Origin: Chloroflexia bacterium
Lineage (GTDB): Bacteria > Chloroflexota > Chloroflexia > Thermomicrobiales > UBA6265
DNA: 39,738 nt
Assembly (NCBI GenBank): GCA_013697005.1
Contig: JACCXM010000235.1
Coordinates: forward strand, 1-39,738
Direction: 5' to 3'
Shown piece by piece: positions 1-5,585 of the stretch. Numbering within the stretch: the first letter of the stretch is position 1; the number at the start of each line of letters is the position of its first letter. A program made the translations under genes and the position numbers. Under the pieces are notes generated by a model. It was not told the origin of the DNA. It searched no databases and worked only from the letters and a program-made list of their open reading frames with translations.

Positions 1-2
1 CA

Positions 3-239
3 CTTGCCCTGCCCGGACCGGTCGAAGCCCTGACCCTGGAGATCTCCGGTCTGATCGATGCCACCAGCCGCCAGGAGCTCCTGCCCGGCTTTCACTCCCG
101 TCGTCCCTGGCAACTCGCCGAAGCGAGTCGCCACCTCAAACAGCGGTTTGGCACATCCGGTCTCTATCGTGTCGTGGAGGTCGAGCCATGGTCGCGTCTT
201 CCAGAGCGCAGACAAACGCTGATCGCGTACGATCCCTGA
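3..239 (+). CDS. imuB: ImuB-like Y-family DNA polymerase, C-terminal end (partial)
   Basis: Only the last 78 codons lie in the window; the gene begins upstream. The reading frame from base 3 is open to TGA at 237-239 and ends in WSRLPERRQTLIAYDP. That ending is typical of the little-finger end of ImuB-type, Y-family-like proteins that work with DnaE2. In known mutasomes ImuB is a catalytically inactive Y-family protein that bridges the sliding clamp, ImuA/ImuA' and DnaE2. The next gene starts 52 bases before this stop, and dnaE2 follows about 1.2 kb later, which supports ImuB over an ordinary DinB. The catalytic region is outside the window, so whether it is an active polymerase cannot be judged. 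Confidence 0.8.
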   Translation, partial: LALPGPVEALTLEISGLIDATSRQELLPGFHSRRPWQLAEASRHLKQRFGTSGLYRVVEVEPWSRLPERRQTLIAYDP

Positions 240-475
240 ATCTGCCTCGTCCTGTTCGGGTCACGATCGATGGGCGGACTGGTCTGCCCATCACCCTGTA
301 CGAGCCAGGACGATCCCGTGCCATTGAGTGCGTTCAGGACTCCTGGCAGGTCGACGACGAATGGTGGCGAGAGCCCATCAGCCGCCGCTACCTCCAGGTC
401 ATCCTGCGCAACGGCGTGCTGCGCACCCTCTTCCACGACCGCATCGCTGACCGCTGGTTCGAGCAAACATATTGA
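188..475 (+). CDS. DUF6504 family protein of the mutasome cassette
   Basis: A 95-residue protein with the pattern of DUF6504: an N-terminal RPVRVTIDG segment, a central DSWQVDDEWW with paired tryptophans, then RRYLQVILRNG and a final DRWFEQTY. This family sits next to imuB and dnaE2 in actinobacteria and relatives; its biochemical role is unknown to me. The ATG at 188 gives a 52-base overlap with the end of imuB. I see no later ATG or GTG before the conserved RPVRV segment, so the long overlap appears real and suggests coupled translation. A short beta-rich domain is plausible. The family assignment rests on pattern recognition without a search. Confidence 0.72.
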   Translation: MVASSRAQTNADRVRSLNLPRPVRVTIDGRTGLPITLYEPGRSRAIECVQDSWQVDDEWWREPISRRYLQVILRNGVLRTLFHDRIADRWFEQTY

Positions 476-521
476 GACGGAATGCTCGGTGATAGGTCAC
501 AACGCTATCCTCCTATTTCTG

Positions 522-551
522 ACGTACGTACGTTCAATATCCGTCACGGAT
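522..551. repeat. Two adjacent short palindromes upstream of the structured region
   Basis: Bases 522-533 are a perfect 12-base palindrome, ACGTACGTACGT. Just after it, 539-551 is an inverted repeat with arms ATCCG and CGGAT around TCA. They lie 8-40 bases upstream of a promoter-like -35 at 559. Such symmetric sites often bind dimeric regulators, so they may be operators for the following unit. They do not match the GAAC-N4-GTTC LexA box of Gram-positive bacteria. Function is inference. Confidence 0.4.
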
Positions 552-558
552 GTCACAT

Positions 559-586
559 TTTACCCCTCTCAAAGTGTCTTTATATA
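559..586 (+). promoter_or_regulatory. Possible promoter before the candidate structured RNA
   Basis: TTTACC at 559-564 and TATATA at 581-586 are separated by 16 bases. Each matches four of six bases of the sigma-70 boxes. The T/A-rich stretch 579-588 stands out in otherwise GC-rich sequence. Transcription would start near 593-596, at the first hairpin of the candidate RNA, and could read into the unknown gene and dnaE2. Confidence 0.35.
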
Positions 587-594
587 TAGAGGAT

Positions 595-995
595 GCTCAC
601 CGGCGGTCGGCATTGTCGACCCCCACCGCCGCCCCATCCTCTCCCCGCCCCAACGCCCTGGGTCGGGTCCTCGCCGGAGACGTCACCCCAGCACTGCGGA
701 ACGATCGCCGCGGTCCCTGGTATCGCGCTCCTGCCATCTCGTATCCAGCGTCGATTGCGCCACCCTGGGTGTTTGGTCTGATGATCCACCCAGGAGGGAC
801 CCCCCACCGGTCTGCGGCTGCCGGCTCAGGCAGCCCGATGAACTTCCGCGTGGTGACATTCGTCACCACCTCCCCGGTCTGCACACCAAGCAGATACCCG
901 CTCAGGGCGTTGGGCGACGGGGGGAAGCGCGGAGGACGCGGGCACGTCCGGTGGTCGCCCCGGTGCCCCACCGCGCATGGGCAAGCTGTGCCCAT
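595..995 (+). ncRNA. Candidate structured RNA between DUF6504 and the dnaE2-coupled gene
   Basis: Bases 476-1018 hold no convincing protein gene but are dense in complementary segments. A long-range stem pairs 649-660 with 903-914 (12 perfect base pairs). It continues inward as 661-663 with 900-902 (with G-U pairs) and outward as 641-648 with 916-924 past two one-base bulges. Nested inside are 665-670 with 797-802, hairpin 764-771/787-794 (8 pairs), hairpin 816-822/829-835 (7 pairs), hairpin 850-857/862-869 (8 pairs, 4-base loop) and 878-882/890-894. Flanking hairpins are 601-607/625-631, 934-938/945-949 and 977-983/989-995. CCGGTCTGC occurs twice (807-815 and 874-882), so GCAGA at 890-894 has two possible partners. 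Strand is assumed from the promoter-like sequence and gene direction. I recognise no RNase P RNA, tmRNA or SRP RNA signature. Alternatives are a small non-autonomous mobile element with inverted ends, or chance pairing in GC-rich DNA. Confidence 0.42.
977..995 (+). promoter_or_regulatory. Perfect hairpin just upstream of the ribosome-binding site
   Basis: ATGGGCA (977-983) and TGCCCAT (989-995) flank a 5-base loop. The hairpin ends 14 bases before the GGAGG at 1010-1014. An in-frame ATG at 977 lies in its stem, which argues against that ATG as the start of the next gene. It could act as an operator or a translation-control hairpin, or be the last helix of the candidate RNA. No T-run follows, so it is not a typical terminator. 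Confidence 0.4.
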
Positions 996-1018
996 TATCC
1001 GTCACCCATGGAGGAATC

Positions 1019-1456
1019 ATGCACGCGTCACAAAAGAGAAAATCATCGCCAAACCGCACAGATACTACCCCGGAATCTGGCCCTGCCGGTGCCCCGCGTG
1101 ATGGCCTGGCCATGTTCCGGGCCCGGCTGGCAGCCGGCAACTACGACGCCGTGCTCGGTCGCGGGCTGCGTAACTCGCTCCGCGACGCCGCTACTGATAC
1201 CGGCCTCGAAACCGAGATCGGCGCCCTGCGCCTGACGCTGGCGCGGCTGCTCCAGGAGGAGACCAATCCCTCCCGGCTGGCCGCCGGTGTGGCGCGCGTG
1301 GCCGGCGTCGCGGTGCAGGCGGCACGGCTCCGTACCAATCCCGACGCGGACTTCGAGGAGCTCAGGTCGGTGCTGATGCGCGGCTTGGATACTATCGAAT
1401 CTGAGCGCGTCCGCGATGCCGGTGGCGAGCAGATCCTCGACTCCCATCACCAATGA
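1019..1456 (+). CDS. Unknown 145-residue protein translationally coupled to dnaE2
   Basis: ATG at 1019 is preceded by GGAGG at 1010-1014. An upstream in-frame ATG at 977 sits in a hairpin and is less likely. The first 30 residues are polar and basic. From about residue 35 the protein looks mainly helical, with Leu/Ala/Arg-rich segments such as EIGALRLTLARLL and LAAGVARVAGVAVQAARLR. No catalytic motif, signal peptide or membrane segment is visible. Its TGA overlaps the dnaE2 ATG (ATGA, 1453-1456), so the two are probably co-translated. From memory it loosely resembles small helical proteins found in several copies in Chloroflexota genomes, some with GNxNA-type N-termini; that motif is absent here and the link is weak. 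It could be a mutasome accessory factor or a passenger that arrived with the preceding hairpin-rich DNA. Confidence 0.7.
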   Translation: MHASQKRKSSPNRTDTTPESGPAGAPRDGLAMFRARLAAGNYDAVLGRGLRNSLRDAATDTGLETEIGALRLTLARLLQEETNPSRLAAGVARVAGVAVQAARLRTNPDADFEELRSVLMRGLDTIESERVRDAGGEQILDSHHQ

Positions 1457-4400
1457 CTGACTACGTCGAGCTCCATCTCCACACCGCTTTTTCGTTCCTC
1501 GATGGCGCTTCCCTGCCGGAGGAGATGGTCGGCCAGGCCGCAGATTTGGGATACCGGGCATTGGCCATCACCGATCACGATGGACTCCACGGCGCCATGG
1601 AGTTCGCGCGGGCGGCACGGGCAGCCGGCATCGCCCCCATTACCGGCGCCGAGCTGACGCTCACCGATGGCTCACACCTCACCCTTCTTGCCGAAACCGT
1701 CGAGGGGTATTCCAACCTGAGCCGGCTCATCACCGCCGCTTACGCCGGACCAAATGTCCCCGCGCAGGACGGCGTCATTGCCTTCTCTCCGCCGCGCGAG
1801 GTCTGGCAACGGGACGAAGAACGGAAACCCCGTCTCGATCCCGCGCTGCTCGCCGCACACGCTCAGGGACTGATCCTGCTCACCGGCTGCCGGCGCGGCG
1901 CGTTCTCACGCCTGGTCGACGCCGAACGCTGGAATGACGCCCGCGCCCTGCTCAATCGTTATGTCGAGTTGTTTGGCGCCGAGAACATCGCGATCGAGCT
2001 CCAACACAATCTCGTCTTCGGCGACTCCCGCCGCATCGCTGCCCTCTCCCTTCTCGCCCAGGACGCCGCTCTGCGCACGGTCGCTACCGGGAATGTTCAC
2101 TATCACCATCAGCAGCGGCGCCGGCTCCAGGATGTGCTCGTCGCCATCAGGCATCGCACCACCCTCGATGGCTGCCACCGTGAGCGACTGCCGAACGCGG
2201 AGTTTTACCTTCGTTCGCCGGAGGAAGCGGCCGCGCGGTTTGCGGCGTACCCGGAGGCCGTGCGCAACACCGCCGTTCTCGCCGAGCGCTGCGCCGCGTT
2301 CGATCTCACCCGCGATCTCGCGTATCTCTTCCCGCGCTACCCCACGCCACCTGGGCAGACACCGGATGCTGTGCTCGCCGGGATTTGCCGCGGCGAAGTG
2401 CGGCGCCGCTATGCCCCTCAAGACTGGCCGGCCGCGGAAGCACGGCTCGATCAGGAGCTGCACCTGATCACCAGACACGGGCTATCCGGGTTTTTCCTCC
2501 TCTATCGCGATTTGCTTGAGTTGGCGCGCGAGGTTTCGGTCGAGCTCCGCGGTCCTGACGGATTCGCTGCCAGCCTCCCTCCCGGGCGCGGGCGTGGCTC
2601 CTCGGTCGGCTCGATCGTCTGCTACCTGATCGGACTCTCTCACGTCGATCCGCTCGCCCACAACCTGATGCTGGGCCGCTTCATCAACGACGAGATGAGC
2701 TCGATTCCGGATATCGATCTCGATTTCCCGCGCGAGATTCGTGAACGGCTGATCGAGCGCGTCTACGAGCGCTTCGGCGCCAATCATGCCGCTCTCGTCT
2801 GCGCCTTTCCTACCTATCGTCTCCGCTCCGCGCTGCGTGATGTCGGCAAAGCGCTCGGCATCCCGATCGCCGATCTCGACCGCATCTCCAAACTCAGCGA
2901 GCCACGCCTGGCGGGAGACCTCGGTCTCGAGCTGGCGCGCATCCCGGAATACGCGGCGCGCCTCGAAGCACCCCCCTGGCGCTACCTGGTGGAGCTGTCC
3001 GGGGAGCTGGCTGGGTTTCCTCGCCACGTCTCGCAACACTCCGGCGGCATGATCATCTCCTCGGCGCCGCTGGTCGATCTCGTGCCGGTCCAACCCGCAT
3101 CGATGGCGGGGCGGTATCTGTGCCAATGGGACAAGGATTCCTGCGACGATGCGGGGTTCATCAAGATCGACTTCCTCGCGCTCGGCATGCTTTCTCTCGT
3201 CGAAGAGGCACTTCGTCTCATCCCCGCCAATGGCAAATCACCAGTCGATCTCAGCCGGATCGATTTTACCGACCAGACCGTCTACGACATGATCTGCACC
3301 GGGGACACGATCGGCACCTTCCAGATCGAGAGCCGGGCCCAGATCCAGACCCTGCTGCGCACTCAGCCCCGCTGCCTCGAAGACCTCATCGTGCAGGTGG
3401 CGATCGTGCGCCCAGGACCCATCATCGGTGGTGCCGTCAATCCCTATATCCAGCATCGCGAGCTCACCCGGCGCGGCACTGCCCCCCCGATACTCTACGA
3501 TCACCCGCTTCTGGAATCGGTTCTGCGGGAAACGCTCGGCGTTGTCCTCTATCAGGAGCAAGTCCTCGGTGTCGCGATGGCGCTGGCGGGATTCAGCGCC
3601 GGTCAGGCCGACCAGCTCCGTCGCGCCATGACCCGCAAACGGTCACGCGAGGCCATGATTCGCCTTTGGGATCAATTTCGTGAAGGTGCCCTCAACCGTG
3701 GTGTCGATAAGCCCACGGCCAGCAAAGTCTTCAAGAAACTCATTGGCTTTGCGGAGTACGGTTTTCCCAAGAGCCACGCAACGGCATTCGCCATCCTCGC
3801 CTACCAATCGTCATGGCTCAAGCACTACTACCCGGCCGAGTTCGTCTGCGCGCTGCTGAACAATCAGCCGATGGGATTCTATCCGCCGCACGTCCTGACC
3901 AACGACGCCAAGCGCCATGGGGTTCGTATTCTGCCGCCCGGTATCAACGAGAGCGGTGTGAAATGTTCGGTCGCCGGCAACGCGGTTCGTATCGGGTTGG
4001 GATATGTCGCGGAGGTCGGGGAGAGTATCGCCGCCCATCTCGTCGCCGAACGCAACACCGCGGGTCCATTCCAGTCACTCGCCGACGTCATGCGCCGGGC
4101 GCCATTACGCATCGAAGCCGCCGAAAGTTTGGTTGGCGTTGGCATCGCCGATAGTTTCGGTCTCGGCCGTCGCGAGGCGCTCTGGCAGCTCGGTCTCTTC
4201 CTCCCGGCGCGCGCCTTCGGCGGCAAGAGCGGCAAGACACCGGGTCGCCAGCTCCCCATTCCCTTACCCGTCGTGCAGGATATGGTCGCTCTGCGTCCAA
4301 TGGGTCCCTGGGAGCAGATGGCGTCTGATTACGCCACCATGGGACTCTCGCCTCGCTATCACCCGCTTGGTCTGCTGCGGCCACGCCTGCCCCGCGCCAT

Positions 4401-4821
4401 CCGCTCGACGGCAGAGATTCCGCGAATTTCGGATGGCTCCCGCATTCAGGTCGCGGGGCTCATCGTCTGCCGGCAGCGCCCAGGCACCGCCAAAGGCATT
4501 ACCTTCCTGCTACTGGAGGACGAGCATGGACTGCTCAATGTCATCGTCTTTCCAGACCTCTACAGCGAACAGCGCCATATCGTGAGAGGTGAGCCGTTCG
4601 TCGTTATCGAGGGCGTGCTCCAAAAACGCAACAACACGATCAACCTGGTCGCCGAGCGGCTCTGGCCACTCTCGGAAGCCCGCGCCCAATTCCAGATTCC
4701 AGACAATATTGGACAACCAGATCACAGAGACATCGACGTCGCTGCCCAGCAAAGCGAAGACACGCAAACCGGTCTTGATCACGTTCGCCTGATCGCGCCA
4801 GCCTCACACAGCTATCACTGA
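1453..4821 (+). CDS. dnaE2: Error-prone DNA polymerase III alpha subunit DnaE2
   Basis: A 1122-residue C-family polymerase, a usual length for DnaE2. It starts with a PHP domain (ELHLHT, H8 and H10; TDHDG, D41-H42; GNVHYHH near residue 215). The palm holds GRGRGSSVGS and PDIDLDF, giving catalytic aspartates D420 and D422; the third is D573 in IKIDFLALG. Helix-hairpin-helix sequence lies at about 875-905 and an OB fold at about 998-1075. QLGLF at 912-916, between these last two, matches the consensus sliding-clamp motif at the position where replicative DnaE carries one. DnaE2 performs mutagenic translesion synthesis with ImuA' and ImuB. The imuB-DUF6504 context supports DnaE2 over the replicative DnaE1. 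The ATG at 1453 overlaps the preceding stop. It converges on the glycosylase gene 40 bases downstream. Confidence 0.93.
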   Translation: MTDYVELHLHTAFSFLDGASLPEEMVGQAADLGYRALAITDHDGLHGAMEFARAARAAGIAPITGAELTLTDGSHLTLLAETVEGYSNLSRLITAAYAGPNVPAQDGVIAFSPPREVWQRDEERKPRLDPALLAAHAQGLILLTGCRRGAFSRLVDAERWNDARALLNRYVELFGAENIAIELQHNLVFGDSRRIAALSLLAQDAALRTVATGNVHYHHQQRRRLQDVLVAIRHRTTLDGCHRERLPNAEFYLRSPEEAAARFAAYPEAVRNTAVLAERCAAFDLTRDLAYLFPRYPTPPGQTPDAVLAGICRGEVRRRYAPQDWPAAEARLDQELHLITRHGLSGFFLLYRDLLELAREVSVELRGPDGFAASLPPGRGRGSSVGSIVCYLIGLSHVDPLAHNLMLGRFINDEMSSIPDIDLDFPREIRERLIERVYERFGANHAALVCAFPTYRLRSALRDVGKALGIPIADLDRISKLSEPRLAGDLGLELARIPEYAARLEAPPWRYLVELSGELAGFPRHVSQHSGGMIISSAPLVDLVPVQPASMAGRYLCQWDKDSCDDAGFIKIDFLALGMLSLVEEALRLIPANGKSPVDLSRIDFTDQTVYDMICTGDTIGTFQIESRAQIQTLLRTQPRCLEDLIVQVAIVRPGPIIGGAVNPYIQHRELTRRGTAPPILYDHPLLESVLRETLGVVLYQEQVLGVAMALAGFSAGQADQLRRAMTRKRSREAMIRLWDQFREGALNRGVDKPTASKVFKKLIGFAEYGFPKSHATAFAILAYQSSWLKHYYPAEFVCALLNNQPMGFYPPHVLTNDAKRHGVRILPPGINESGVKCSVAGNAVRIGLGYVAEVGESIAAHLVAERNTAGPFQSLADVMRRAPLRIEAAESLVGVGIADSFGLGRREALWQLGLFLPARAFGGKSGKTPGRQLPIPLPVVQDMVALRPMGPWEQMASDYATMGLSPRYHPLGLLRPRLPRAIRSTAEIPRISDGSRIQVAGLIVCRQRPGTAKGITFLLLEDEHGLLNVIVFPDLYSEQRHIVRGEPFVVIEGVLQKRNNTINLVAERLWPLSEARAQFQIPDNIGQPDHRDIDVAAQQSEDTQTGLDHVRLIAPASHSYH

Positions 4822-4861
4822 CCCCGAATGCCGATTCCCGGTTGCTGCTCGACCCCGCGCA

Positions 4862-5500
4862 TCAGAACAATCCCATCTGCTCCGCGGGCGGTTCGTCGGA
4901 CGCTTCAGCACTTCGTCTCACCGCCTCGGCCTCCCCCAGGATCTTCGGCAACCGGGAAAAGTCTTCCTGAATTGTGGTCTTCAGCGCCTGCTGATGCAGC
5001 GCCGCGGCCGGGTGGTACATCGGCACGATCAATCGTTGCCCAACCCGCTTCGGTTGCCCATGAATCCGCGAAATCCGCTCGCCGGGAAACCACCGTGCCA
5101 TCGAGAACCGGCCCAACGTCACAATCACATCGGGATCGATCACCGCAATCTGGCGCTCCAGAAACGGCCGGCAGGCAGCAATCTCATCAGGAAGCGGATC
5201 GCGGTTCCCTGGGGGACGCGACTTCACGATATTCGTGATGAACACATCGCCTCGAGCCAATCCGGCAATACCCAAAAGCTCATCCAGAAATTTGCCGGCC
5301 GCACCGACAAATGGCCGGCCTTGCTGATCCTCATTCCAACCCGGCGCTTCCCCGATCAGCATGACCCGCGCATCCGCGGGTCCTTCGCCTGGTACCGATT
5401 CTGTCCGCGTCTTGTGCAGCTCACACTGCATGCACACCCGGATTTCATCCGCAATCTGGGCCAGAGCCGCCGCTCGTTCTTCAACAGTCGCCGTCACCAT
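4862..5500 (-). CDS. Family-4 uracil-DNA glycosylase with a missing Fe-S cysteine
   Basis: A 212-residue type-4 (UdgA-like) uracil-DNA glycosylase, which removes uracil from DNA to start base-excision repair. Motifs are GEAPGWNEDQQGRPFVG (residues 50-66), NIVKSRPPGNRDP (90-102) and the HPAA loop (163-166). The family holds a 4Fe-4S cluster with four cysteines. C23, C26 and C110 are present, but the usual KCRPP cysteine is Ser94 (codon TCG). The C-terminus QMGLF (208-212) matches a sliding-clamp-binding motif. The UdgX insertion KRRIH is not seen. The ATG at 5500 fits the family start. It may be co-transcribed with the exonuclease/GIY-YIG gene 85 bases upstream, or use a TATACT box at 5539-5544. 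Confidence 0.9.
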   Translation of the reverse strand: MVTATVEERAAALAQIADEIRVCMQCELHKTRTESVPGEGPADARVMLIGEAPGWNEDQQGRPFVGAAGKFLDELLGIAGLARGDVFITNIVKSRPPGNRDPLPDEIAACRPFLERQIAVIDPDVIVTLGRFSMARWFPGERISRIHGQPKRVGQRLIVPMYHPAAALHQQALKTTIQEDFSRLPKILGEAEAVRRSAEASDEPPAEQMGLF

Positions 5501-5538
5501 GACCCGCCCGATTCAACACACCGTGACCAACCCCGCCG

Positions 5539-5544
5539 AGTATA
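5539..5544 (-). promoter_or_regulatory. Possible -10 box for the uracil-DNA glycosylase gene
   Basis: On the minus strand TATACT lies 39 bases before the ATG, inside the 85-base gap after the upstream gene. No good -35 hexamer is found at 16-18 bases, so this is weak. Confidence 0.25.
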
Positions 5545-5585
5545 ACGATCCATCACATTGCGCCCCCGCGACTGACGCCAAACAA

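Noticed and set aside
480-600. Classical GAAC-N4-GTTC LexA box before the dnaE2 unit
   Set aside because: No such match was found; only the other palindromes at 522-551.
597-995. Minus-strand open frame of 132 codons across the candidate RNA
   Set aside because: It lies antisense to the operon and covers the inverted repeats. No domain is recognised. It could become a real alternative if conserved protein homologues were found.
476-1018. RNase P RNA, tmRNA or SRP RNA in the gene-free stretch
   Set aside because: None of their conserved core sequences was seen on either strand.
270-1235. Plus-strand open frame of 321 codons over the end of DUF6504 and the hairpin-rich stretch
   Set aside because: Pro/Ser/Arg-rich with no conserved pattern; it overlaps the DUF6504 gene and the unknown gene in other frames and is interrupted by no start signal of note. 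It looks like a by-product of GC-rich sequence.
4862-5500. UdgX-type glycosylase
   Set aside because: The KRRIH insertion typical of UdgX is absent; SRIHG near residue 144 lies at a different place in the fold.
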